In this document: piece by piece, positions 21,401-33,248 of the stretch
Position numbering within the stretch: position 1 is the stretch's first letter
How the letters are laid out: each line of letters begins with the position of its first letter
Assembly: GCA_023935145.1 (NCBI GenBank)
Contig: CM043698.1
Location: 145,199,625-145,263,624 of the forward strand
Direction of reading: 5' to 3'
Source: Bretschneidera sinensis
Taxonomy: Eukaryota > Streptophyta > Magnoliopsida > Brassicales > Akaniaceae
Length of the DNA: 64,000 nt
Program-made: the position numbers and the translations under genes
Notes under the pieces: model-generated
Told to the model about the DNA's origin: nothing
Databases searched by the model: none
What the model saw: the letters and a program-made list of their open reading frames with translations, nothing else

Positions 21401-22556
21401 ATGGATGTCAAAAATGCATTTCTCAATGGGGATCTTCTTGAGGAAGTCTATATGCATACCCCTCCCGGCTTGGATGCCCCTCGAAACAAAGTTTTTTGCC
21501 TTCGTCGTGCCCTATATGGTTTGAAACAAGCTCCATGTGCCTGGTTTGCCGAATTCAGCACTATCATTCATCAGTTTGGGTTCACACCGAGTGCTCATGA
21601 TTCGGCTCTATTTATCCGCCATATTACCAACGGTATTATCCTTCTTTTATTGTACGTGGATGATATGGTTATTACTAGAGATGATCTATATAGTATTTCT
21701 GAACTCAAAAAGTTTCTCAGTGGCCAATTGGAGATGAAAGATCTTGATGCGCTCACCTATTTTCTTGGCCTTGAAGTATCATCTAGTTCTGAAGGATTTT
21801 TTCTCTCTCAGGCCAAATATGCCTCAGATCTCCTTTCCAAGGCTGAGATCGCTGACTCAACCACTGCCACTACTCCTCTCGAGCCGAACATCAGACTTAC
21901 CCCACTCGATGGTTCACCTCTTCAGGATGCCACTCTATATCGCCAATTGGTTGGAAGTCTTTTATATCTTACTGTCACTCGCCCTAACATTGCCTATGTC
22001 GTTCATCAGGTCAGCCAGTTCTTGTCCGCTCCTCGGACCATCTATTACTTGTCTATTCTTCGCATTCTTTAGTATGTCAAGGGTACTTTATTTCATGGGA
22101 TTCATTTCTCAGCACAGTCTGCCCCCATCCTACAAGCCTATTCTGATGCCGATTGGGCCGGAGACCCCGCCGACAGACGTTCAACCACTGGTTACTGTTT
22201 CTTTTTGGGAAATTCTTTTCATGGCGTAGTAAGAAACAAATTGTGGTTGCTCGCTCTAGTACTGAAGCTGAATATCATGTCATGGCTGATGCAACTCAAG
22301 AACTTATCTGGCTTCGATGGCTACTCGCTAAAATGGGTATCTCTTCTCCAGCTACCACTATCCTACTTTGTGACAACAGGAGTGCTATTCAGATCGCTCA
22401 CAATGATGTCTTCCACGAGCATACAAAACACATCGAGAATGATTGCTACTTCATTCGTGATCACATTCTCCAGAATATGGTTTGTCTACAATCCGCCAGT
22501 TCAGCCGATCAGACAGCTGACATTTTCACTAAGGCTCATCCACCTGGACGCTTTCA
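18452..22556 (+). pseudogene. Copia-3 gag-pol, heavily degraded
   Basis: Gag opens at 18452 (MAESDIHQVIITVLDESNYV) and breaks at TAA near 18752. The protease is at about 19430 (CFDSACCNHMTS), with DSA where many copia proteases have DSG; Copia-4 also shows CNHMTSD. Pre-integrase and integrase are scattered over frames (19440-20700), then RT and RNase H are mostly open at 21218-22072: VKNAFLNGDLLEEVYMHTPP, the YVDDMVIT box near 21660, and ARSSTEAEYHVMADATQELI near 22260. Many stops and frameshifts show it is older than Copia-4. Confidence 0.88.
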
Positions 22557-23110
22557 CCAACAAAATATGAGTTGAAGATACGAGAGATAAGAAGAGTAGA
22601 GAAGTTAAGTATGAATGAGATAATGGGAGAGAAAAACATGGGAGAAAGACGTGGAAAATTGGAATCAATTGAGCTATATATATAACTTTATTTAAATATT
22701 TTATTTATATATTTAAACAGAGGTTCATGAGACATTTTGAATGGTAGACACCAAAGGGTTACGATTTTATTAATGGTATTGATATATTCTCCTAAAGCAT
22801 TAAAATTAACAAATCCTCTTTGTTGTTAAACATTGATGTGAAACAACAAATACTGATGTGTTTCCATTCAAATACTGATGTGAAACAACAAACATAGAAT
22901 TCAACAAACAATAAAACGTTGCAATTTTATTTTTTTTTTTCTTTTTTTGTTTCAAAAGCTCGGTAACAATTTTCAGTTAGTCAAACAAGAGCTAAATCAT
23001 GTGACATTGTCCTTAGCGTTCGTTAACATTTCATTATTTAGAGAACTCAGTTGGCTTAAATTGGATATCAAACCTCACATTTGATGACTAACTAAGGTTT
23101 TATTGTATTA

Positions 23111-23158
<48 letters not shown>

Positions 23159-24624
23159 CTATAGGGATTATGATTTATGAATACAATCAACATTTGTGAA
23201 TATTCTACAAAAGGAGTTCTCTCTCTCATCACATCGATTTTTCTCTCATAAAAAATGAAAGGATAATAGGTACTTGTCTTGCGACGTTTGATAGTTTGCA
23301 TTCATATTTTAAGATAGAAAAGTGTTGCAAAAAAATTTAACACATTCTCTCTGTTAACTTCAATTATTGTTTCATTAACAAAAGGATTTACTGAGATTTC
23401 TCCCTTAAAATGAAAGATTGCGGTAAAATGAAAATTATGATCATACTGTACAACTTTAGCGAGCACCAACTCAAACTTTGAGCAAACTAAGCTTGAAAAT
23501 TTTTAGGGTTTAGTGAGTTGAAAATTCTTAACCTGAATTAAATTTGTAACCCATGAACCTCAATGTAGTTACATAACCAATATAGCCTTTATTGCTTGCT
23601 AACGATTTAAATGTGTAAAAAGTTTAGTGTTATAATTTAAATGTCCTAGAGAGACTAAAATACGTTAATTTAATACTTTTAAAATTGTATTTGTAATATT
23701 TAATATCTAAAAAAATACAATTCAATAATATAATTAAATCAATTTGAACCCCATTTTGACTTCACAAACCAACCTAAATCCAATCCGAGTTCAACTCAAT
23801 TTTTCATACGTTGGATTAAAATTAAGATATATATAAGCCATCATAGATTAGACTAGATTAAGACTGAAAAAAATTATATATAGACAAGACTCAATTTGAT
23901 ATCTAACCGACCATTCCAAACCATGCACATCCCTAGATCATACCCTGCTCTTTACTAATACCTGCTCTTTACTAATAGATTTGGTTAGTAAGATCAGGAA
24001 ACAGCACTATAACAAAAGAAGAGAAAGTAAGAAACATATACATGGCAAAAATACTTTTTGTCACAATCCGTAAGGTTATGTAAAGAAGATGGCTTATAAC
24101 AAACAAGCAAATTAGATTTACAACATTTCCTCTGATGCTCTGCTCTTTTTGTAGTTCATGGTTACCAATTAGAGTTTCAAAATGCAGACTTAAAAGCCAT
24201 CACAACATTGGTTCATGGACTTGAACGCAACCTTAGAACTAGAAAGATCAGAGCATGATGAAATTATATCATGCAAGTACAACAGCCCGAATCCATATGC
24301 ATAATTGTCCCAAAACCCCATCAAAGAATTCTGCTTTAGTAGCATCGTCTACAACAAAATCAGTGAAGAGGCCAACCAACTGGCTCAGAATTCTATTCCA
24401 CTTGAGACAATTCATCCATTTCCACTATAACATGTTAGAGGGGGAAAAGTACTTTTGGTGATATAGTTAAATACTCTCAAAAAGTTTGTTCGAGAATTTC
24501 ATCTTACCAATGGAAATGTGTATCTCATCAGGAAGTAAATTTTTTCCTCGACTTATTTATATACACTTGAAGCTTGATGAGTTATCTTGCCAGAAATCAA
24601 GAGATACAAATGCATGTATAGATT
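22557..24624. other. A+T-rich intergenic region
   Basis: No gene supported. It contains a (TA)n array at 23115-23151 and a direct repeat of CCTGCTCTTTACTAATA at 23945-23978. Confidence 0.5.
23115..23151. repeat. (TA)n microsatellite
   Basis: About 18 uninterrupted TA units. Confidence 0.9.
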
Positions 24625-27600
24625 CTAACGAGTCCATGGAGAACCACCATTATAACGGCCAGAGCCGTTGATATCATCGTGGTTATGTCTCCAACGTTTC
24701 TTTTTTTTACTCTTCTCTTTCCTCAAGTCGTTTTTTTCATGCCTTGCCAACCCCACCTCTCCATTTAACGTCTTCTTACAAGACTTATATTTGGAAGAAG
24801 CTTTCCTTTTCTTTCCAGAAGACTGTCCGCTAACATCTCCAGCAATCCCATCTCCTCGTGGCAGTGGTTCCTCATCATCTAACTGCCAATTGCACAAAAG
24901 CTCCTGCTGCTCTCCATAGCATGGCTGTAATGGTTCTCCAGCTCCAGAAAGCAAGCTAGTAAAAGTGGCCTCCCCATTTAATCCTCCTTTGCGCTTCAGT
25001 AAGACTGAGTCTGGTCTAATTATGGTACCAAGAATGCTCCTGTTGGGCCCCAGGACAATAATGGTCCTTGGATTTGTCAAGGTTGAGAGTGCTACAGCAA
25101 AGGCTGATCTAATCTGCAACGAAAACATATGAAAATGCACTCTCACAGGACATTCAAATAAACCTAGAAAAAACTGTTTCATAAACCGCAGAGTTAAACA
25201 TTAAACTCCCAGGTAAATCCAAGAAAAAAACAACTTGATTTCATACAACCAACATTAACAGCAGCAAGAGTTGAGAAAAAGATAAACTATTTTTTCAAAC
25301 AAACCTGGAAATAGTTGAATGAGTTCTTCCCAATATCATTCTCTGGCGCCTAGTTCATCATAGGAAATAGCACTAGTCAATAACCATTGGAAGATAAAAT
25401 GTATCCTTAAGGTTCATTCTTATCCCCATCAATGTGCTAAAAAAAGGGAAAAAAGAAGCAAGACCATTATTTGTCACTTAAAAAAGAATTAAGAAGTGAA
25501 TCAGAAAGGTTTTTTTCTTTTCGTTTTTTTAATGTTGCAAACTGAAGGTGGAGGTGGGACAAGCCTTCCAAGGGTCCTGTTTGGGAACTTCATATAAGGT
25601 TCACTGACATTCTGAGCCTCAGCCTTTGATTTCAAATCAGTCCCTTCAAAAGTAGGAAAAAAATAAGAACAAGTCATAGCGGCCTCAAAAACCCACCAAC
25701 CCATACTGCCATGCCCCAAATCGTGCTCATATCAACATCTTAAGTGACACCTTCATGTGCATGCGAGCAATAGAACTTTGGCTGATCTGGGTGAATATGC
25801 CTGCTACTGCCGCTGGATTCCTCTAATTCCTCTAATCATTATATAACAAATCAGAATCTGCAAGTTAACCAGTGGGTCCTCCATGGAGATGAGAAACGGC
25901 CGTCCCTTATTTAAAAACCTAAAAGAAGAAAACCCAAAAAAAGGTTACTTCAACCACAAGTTGAATTTCCAAACAAAAAGTGAATGCTAACTTCATCATA
26001 AAGATGCTTTGTATACTGATTACCCTTTGTAACTCTTCAAAAAGAAGGTACCAGCCCCTTTGCAAGATACACCGACATCCATAGTGTTCAATTTGCGTCC
26101 ATAGAAATCAAAGAAGTTCACCTATTTTCCCGAAACAACACGTGAAACAAAATGTAAGAAGTCTGTTTCACCTATTCTTATTTCGTCTCTTATCCTTTTT
26201 CTTTCCAGTATCAGACACAATATAGTCTAAATCTCTCAAAGTAAAATTACACAATTATGTTTTGAAAAAATCATAATTAGGTAAACCTTATTGTATTGCA
26301 ACCAATAAAAACTTGAAGTGTGTGAGATAAAGCTCTGTTGCGTCCACTAATAAGTACAAATAGCATTTATGAGAATGCATACCAGAAGGACTCCCAAGTT
26401 ATATTCTGGTCTTGGCACTCATGGAGACTCTGTGTCATGAAAGGCATTATACAATATGGAAGCAAAAGAAATTAAAGGGGATAAGAGAATGAAAGGAGGC
26501 AGAGAAAAAGTGAGTTAAAAAAACACTTAATTATTCTCTTTTTAGCTCTGCAGTAGAGTTGAAGACCTCACTCCAGCCACTTTTGTAGCAAAAAGAGCTT
26601 TGGAAAAAGACATTTCCCTCAAATGAAAATTTCCCTCCCAAAGCTCATTTGTAACAACTGCTCAAAGGCAAATGAAATTGTGCCTTATTCCTCTTCAATA
26701 TAAATTTATGGCACAATCACCAATCAATTTTAGTTACCTCCAACTGATGGCCAAACATAGATCACCAGCAACAGTTTCAGTGAAAGCATGGTTGACCTAA
26801 GATGTTTGCTAATTATGATAAGACAGCACCAAAATGTTTTTTGTTAAAGTGAGGTTCAATCAAGTTTTGTGGCCTGGTTTGATACAGCATAGTAGTATTA
26901 TTCTTTACAGACAGAATAACACTAAGAAAAAACTTAAATGACTCGCATCCAAATTTGTTTACTCCTGAAAGAATCATTAAGAAAAAGAACAGCCCATATA
27001 CATTAACTAGTAATTAATCTCTTTGATCTTAAGAAGGCCTTTTATGGAGAGGAAAGATCAATTGTAGATATAAAGAATGAATAGTTTACTACACTTCACT
27101 GTTGGCTCAACGGGAGATTTTTTGTAAGAGAGGATGAACTTGTAAAGTTCTGAGATTTTTTTGTCTTCTAGATAACTCTTTTGTACATGAGTTGTCACCC
27201 CCTTGTGCCTTTGATACTAATCTTTACTTATCAAAAAACAAATTATCTTTGATTTTTATATATCATGCAAACTAAATGGCCGATTGGCCCATGGAATTTG
27301 CTGATGAAGAGGAAGATAATATCTAACTATGTTCATACATTTGAATAAATTTAGCATGGTTACCAGTACAGCAGATAAGCATGATTGCATGTGCTGACTC
27401 CTTGGAAACTTTCATATGAATAGCAGTTATCTTATGTTTATTCATCAATCCATATCTAGTTCAAATATGAATTCTCAATATTTTTAATGTTTTCCTGTTT
27501 CTTTTTAAAATTTTATAGTCATAGGTTGTCTTTGCATATTATAGCATACAAGTCAGGGTGAGTTTCCACAGGCCAGCCAAGTCCAAGCGTGTTGTGTGTG

Positions 27601-28430
27601 CACAAGCTAGAATCGCATTAGTGTTAATGCAAATGTTAATCTTCACTTGCCTGCAACATCGCCATAAGCATAGAAAGGAGGGTATATGAACCTATTCCAC
27701 CTGAATAGACCTGCATGCTTTATAGAAATTTTGAATCACCCAGACCGCAAGAGCAGATCATTTTAAATGAAGCTTCAATCTATTATGGAACTGCACAGCA
27801 AAACAAATTCACACCTCATTCAATTCCCTCTGTTGTAAAAATACTTTCAAGATCAAACGCAATGGCCGTAATTGAGGCCACTTTAATACTGCATCCTGAA
27901 AATAGAACCACAAACGGCAATAAATAAAATTTTGAAAAGTAAATAAAGAAAAAAATTCAGAAAGCATGTAGCAGAGGATATGCATAATACACACACACGC
28001 TTAAAAGAAATTCCCAAAAGTAGACACTGCAGGTTCACAAAAAATATAAACTTCGTTTTAATAACACCACTAGAAACTAATCTAGAGATATGGAGCATAT
28101 AACCCACAACAAAAGGCATAAACATGCCGGTTAAAAAGACATGAACTTGAAAATTATGAGATGCGATGCGATACGATACTTTCTCAAATCTGAACATTTT
28201 TATAGTTGAGATGTTAGAAACAAATTCAGGTATATTTAATTATATTCTCCGGGTAGTAACCTTAAGTTTAAGGTAAAACCACTGTCTACCCATATTTAGG
28301 AAATGCCAATAATATGCAAAACTTCAGTGCTATAATACTTCTCACGACCAAAAACCTTTATTAAGTATATTGCCCCCTTCTCACAGCATGGTGATATCAT
28401 GCCACATTTCATCACAAATAAGCTTTAGTA

Positions 28431-28701
28431 CCTACTCCAATATATGAGTCCTAAGCTGAGCCCCCTTTTTCTGTTTAATTAGTCAAAGTAATTTTGAAAA
28501 AATATATATTTTAGTTATATTTGTCCCCTTTGAAAAAGCTCAAAGACTTAAAAAGTGCATTAATTGCATACAAATCACTTAGTATTTGGAGTAATAATGA
28601 AGGGTGTTACTAGAAAATTGATGTCTATGACTTTTAACTTGGGACAATTATTTTGAGAGGTCCCAAAATGAAAATGAAGACAAATATTATGGGACAGAGG
28701 G
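28431..28701. mobile_element. Possible Stowaway-like MITE (one clear end)
   Basis: The right end ATTATGGGACAGAGGGAG is the complement of the CTCCCTCTGTCCC type end of Tc1/mariner MITEs, followed by CTA. The left end (TACTCC near 28434) is a weak match, so borders are uncertain. Confidence 0.35.
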
Positions 28702-29075
28702 AGCTAGAGCAAATCTTAGTATCTTACCAAATCAGAATTATTTGATGGAACCCAATGTGCCAAAAAAAATTCGAAAAGCATTCTCAATTTATGCAACTTT
28801 AATAGTTCCTCATGTCACGTATGTTGTTGAGATTTAAATTATTACGTTTTCTTTATATAATGTTTGAAGCCGAGTTTACGGGAACATGTGAGGCTTGGTT
28901 TTGGATTTGATTATCCCCGGTTATCTTCAAAGAAAAATTCAAGATTGCCTTCTTCAGGAATTAATAAAAAATCTAGTTAAAATTTTGAAACTTTTACCAC
29001 TAATTTCTTTTTTTTCATTTTTTCAATATGCATGAGTACACATTATGGTACCTAGCAATAACTAGCATATAAAAT

Positions 29076-29281
29076 GGGTTTGTTTGGGTAGGCTTAAAGC
29101 TAGCTTTAAGCCGATGCTTAATTTTAAAAATTTGCAAAAGCTTAGTCAAATTAAATCAAATCTTATTGGATAACAATTGAAATATCAATTAATAGGTGGT
29201 TTGATTTGATTTGACAACACTTTTTTTTACCAATTTTTTTAAAAAAAAAAGCACTGGCTTTAAGCAAGCCCAAACAAACCC
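29076..29281. mobile_element. Tourist-like (PIF/Harbinger) MITE, 206 bp
   Basis: Terminal inverted repeats GGGTTTGTTTGGGTAGGCTT and, on the other strand of the right end, GGGTTTGTTTGGGCTTGCTT; both continue into TTAAAGC. Flanked by AAT on both sides (29073-29075 and 29282-29284), a 3-bp target duplication. It lies in the intron between exons 6 and 7 of the TRF4-like pseudogene. No coding capacity. Confidence 0.75.
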
Positions 29282-31686
29282 AATGAATGTGAGTAATCAA
29301 TATGACACGTCTTTACTAAGAAAGAATCCAAACAAACAGATGTATGTATAAAATTGTTCAAAGCTTCCAAATACTTGATCTCCTCTAACCTTCAGCGAAA
29401 GGATTAAAATTACTATATTATGTGCATAGTATCAGTGATATAATTTGCGGAATGAACACTATAAGAAGCGAAGACAGATATTGCAACAAACCTTGATAAA
29501 AAAACAGCCGCTTTTGATCCATTTTGCGTATCAAAACTGGGTCATATAAATATCAGTCAATTCACAACGACGATAAACACTCAATTATAAATTAAAGTCA
29601 ACAAATAAATGCACAGCAAATCAAGATGCATAGTTGAAAAGTGGCACAGACAAACTTTTTACCTGTGCATATTATTGGGCAAATAGATTATTTGTGATAT
29701 TAATTATGCCAAACCTATCTCTAGTTCTAAATTCCAAAGCAACTCCCCATATAAGATGACATCATGACAATAACATTAAGATAAAGAACCTTACATGAAA
29801 TTCAAAAGCCATGATGAAACACATCAATAATGTTTGACTACATAGAGCATTTATTAAATGAACAAATACAGTCTCAATGGACCACAGCTGGCACACAAAT
29901 AAACAAGTAAATAGAAAAACCTAATATCAAATGCAACACCACTTTTCTTCTCGACAAATTTAATAATTGGAACGCAAGCCTTTGCGATCACATGAGGAAT
30001 AGAGAGAAATAAAAAATGGCAGATTATAAATTTGTCATAATTATTACTTATAACAAAAATGTCATAATGATAGTATCAAAATAGTCAAGGGAAATAAACC
30101 TGTACCTTTTTAGCAATGCCTCCTTGTGCCAATGCTCTAGAAATAGCATGCAAACCAGTTTATGGGGTTTTGATACCCAAACCCAGAACCACGACCTACA
30201 CATTAAGCCAAAGGCCACAATTTAGTTTACCAACTACCGAAATCCTCAATCACAAGAAAATAACAATATATATACTTTTAAGGGAAAGGCTACAATCCAT
30301 CAACTCAAGGAAAATGAACATTATATTTCAAATATGATCTTTCTATTATTTCCTCTTTTCCTAGCCTGGTTTCACTCACTTCAAGATCATCTATAAAGTA
30401 CAATTAAAAAAATGCTTCAAAATTAAATTCTATTGATATGCAGTCATGATTCATAGAGTAGAAGGTCAAACAAAAAAGCTCACAGCTAAAATACATTCTC
30501 ATACAGAAGAAGAAGCAACTAGGCCATCTTTCAGAGGCATGGCCGAACATCATACCTTTGATCTTTGGTTACAAGCAATCTAATAAGCTAAAAGCATAAT
30601 TATTATAAAAATTAAAATTAAAAAAAAAAGCTAAAAGCAAACCTTTTTTTCTTAATTCCTTTGAAGGAACCATCTCATGGTTTTATGAAATAAGAAGAAA
30701 CATCATACTTACATCAATATCACTAGTTGGAAGATAAAGCCATGTCCTGAATGACCCGAAAACCCCCACCTACAAAGAGAGAGAAGTAGCATGACATTGG
30801 CAACACTAAGCTTTTAGAGGAAGGAAGAGGGAACAAGAGAGGAGACGGTCTGCAGTTGGGCCATATATATTTAATAACATCAAAAACACATTCTATTGCT
30901 GCATTCCGTGATGCTTGTTCTTCTGGAGTTGGAGACAGAATCACAAAAATCTACTATCTCTGTAATACCCAAGATCAATCAACAAGTCATACTTCCATTT
31001 ATAATGTATGATACTGATTAGGGCTGTTGGGAACCCTACTGATCACAATTTCTTTTAAAGTAAATGATCTTTTTTTAATAAAATAAAACAAAAACAAAAC
31101 CACATATATCAAACCTGGCATCACCATGTATCTACTCTAAAACCCAGCATACTTACCACCAACAATTTAGCAATCCCTAAAAATAACAACAAAAAATCCA
31201 AATTTCACCAATTCCAATAAAATTGTATTCTTTTTCATTGCTCAATTACCTTTATGCAACTGAAGCATTGGGCTTTTAGACCTACTATTCCCCCTAAACC
31301 ACCCGCTTTCAAGTCACGGCTCCGCTTCATTATCAGCCGCCGCTTTCTTCTCCTTCTTACTCGTTTTAGATTCAGCCACGGGAGTCTTCAGTTCAGCCAT
31401 GGGCGTATGCGGCTCAGCTTCCTGGGCCATACCCGGCTGAGGCTCCTGCAACCCGGTTTCCACGTCCAGCGAGAAAAAAATCCGGTGTGGCCGAGTCCAC
31501 CGCCCTAGAATTTATCGCCGACATCGAAATCTCATTGCGAAAGACACTGTAGGGCTCGAGAGATCGATCGGACGGCGGAGATTGAGTAGAATTAAACGGT
31601 TGAGATTGATTGGAGAGGGATAGCGAGAAGGGACTTAGGGTGTCATCGAGATAACTCGGGGTCTGGGTTTCAGTTGGGGGATCCAT

Positions 31687-31989
31687 TGGGGATGACAGAG
31701 ATGAGTAGTAGATGGTGTTTACAGAGAAAGAGAGGCAGAGGGGTTTAGCAAGAGGGAAATTGGAGAGAAAAGCAAAAGTGTAATCTTCTAAATATTGGCA
31801 AAAATCTATGGAATGTGCTCAACGTGTCCGTTTCTGTTTCTTAGGGTTTAGCGTTTTAAGATATTCATTTTTTTCAATTAAAAAGAAAAAGAGTTTTAAT
31901 TTATGGTTTTAACTACAGTAAATACTTTACATTATTTTTCACTAATTCATCTTCTCTCTTTTCTTTTTCTCTCATAGTGAAGTAATTAC
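31687..31989. other. 5' flank of the TRF4-like pseudogene
   Basis: Short region between the pseudogene start and the first duplicated block. G/A-rich near 31690-31780, typical of a plant 5' UTR seen from the other strand. No other gene. Confidence 0.4.
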
Positions 31990-33248
31990 ATGTAAGTGGA
32001 TGATCTCTTTGTAAATTGACTTATTTATAATAGGATTCATTTTCTCACTATTTTTATTGATATTTTTGTAAAGTTCAAATGAAACAATAGGTGATTTCTA
32101 GTTGTAAATAATATATTTGCATTTGTTAGAGTCATTAATGAGCTAACCAGGATAGTTTTATAAATTAAATTTCATTTTTCGTCTTTGAAAATTGTCACCC
32201 ATATCCTATTTATGTTGTTTATTTTTTATTCATTCCAATTAGATCTCTAATGTTAAAAATTCGTTTTAATTGAAATCTTCTTATTTAATTATATTGAATT
32301 TAACCTAACAAGTCTGATACGAAATGTTTATTTATCATAAATTTCTAGAACAATACCTAATTAACTTATTAAAATTCTTAAATTTCATCTCGAATAACGA
32401 GGCGAAGCTCAAACCCTAATTTATTAAAACGACTCAAATTTTTCTCATTCAATATTATTTCATGGTTATTTTTTCTATCAACCCAAACAATTATTATGAA
32501 AATTTTGTAAGCCATAAACCTTCACACATCCCGAATGGAATAAATCTATGGAGAAGGTTCTCTGGATGTTGCAACTATGCTTGAAGGTAGATGCAATCAT
32601 GTGAATGATCCTATAGGAATGCATTTATAACGTTAAAGACTCAGTTGAGACAAACCAAAAATGATTATGAACGCAAAAAAAAATGGCAGACAATATTATG
32701 GGATGAACACTAGTTTATATATCTCTTAATCTAACAAATTTTAATTATCGAGTTAAGTATTGTGTCTATTATGTTTAATAGTAGATAGAAAGGAAAAGAG
32801 TGAAAGATGCGTTTTCTCCGATCAATTTGAAATAGTAAATAATTTGAGATATATAATTCGATCATTTGATCAAATTGTTTTATAGCAAGATTTATACTTT
32901 ACGTAAAAATTTGGGATAGTACATTTTTAAAAGATTTTATTTGTTTTTAATTTTATTGAATTTGGAACATATCTTTATGAGAAGAGACGGGTAATTATTG
33001 GCCTAAAGCACCAAACTAAAAAAATATAAACTTTTAACATTGGAATTTTGTAAACCATAATATAAATGTGCATGAAATACTCACTTTAAAAATATGAATA
33101 TTTGAAAAATATAGAATTCAAGCTTAGAAAGGAAATTATTTGATACTTTATAAACATTGTTCTTTCCTTTTATATTTACGTGGGATTCACTCAATAAATT
33201 ATTGGGTAAATTATATTAATCTACATAAGGTTAACTTATGGTTATATT

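Larger units (their letters stand above)
17957..22556 (+). mobile_element. Copia-3: old Ty1/copia element without its 3' end
   Basis: It has a short 5' LTR, primer site and degraded gag-pol of the same family as Copia-4. It follows Copia-4 closely until the RNase H end (CCACCTGGACGCTTTCAC) and departs at about 22556, where polypurine tract and 3' LTR should be. The lineage was not decided. Confidence 0.88.
24625..31686 (-). pseudogene. TRF4/5-like non-canonical poly(A) polymerase gene, disabled
   Basis: TRF4/PAPD5-type enzymes add short oligo(A) tails that mark nuclear RNAs for exosome decay. Thirteen exon remnants run down the minus strand: 31686-31250, 30959-30850, 30769-30713, 30195-30106, about 30000-29921, 29536-29492, 27895-27815, 27710-27651, 26429-26383, 26121-26024, 25918-25870, 25349-25305 and 25113-24625. 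Most begin after AG and end before GT (exon 8 before GC). Family motifs: PTPEEQASRNAAIECVFDVI, VGVFGSFRTWLYLPTSDID (catalytic GS and D-x-D), KFVEKKSGVAFDI, LRLILKVFLQQRELNEV, VNFFDFYGRKLNTMDVGVSC, LGPNRSILGTIIRPDSVLL. Damage: one extra T near 31470 and TGA near 31300 in exon 1; a 2-base loss in exon 2 and AC in place of GT after it; TAA at 30162-30160; a lost acceptor before exon 5; a frameshift at about 26410. The C-terminal exon is basic, Lys-rich (nuclear type) and intact. Introns show DNA-level duplication, not retroposition. Confidence 0.85.

Noticed and set aside
31254..31508. Plus-strand 84-codon ORF
   Set aside because: Antisense of exon 1 of the TRF4-like pseudogene.
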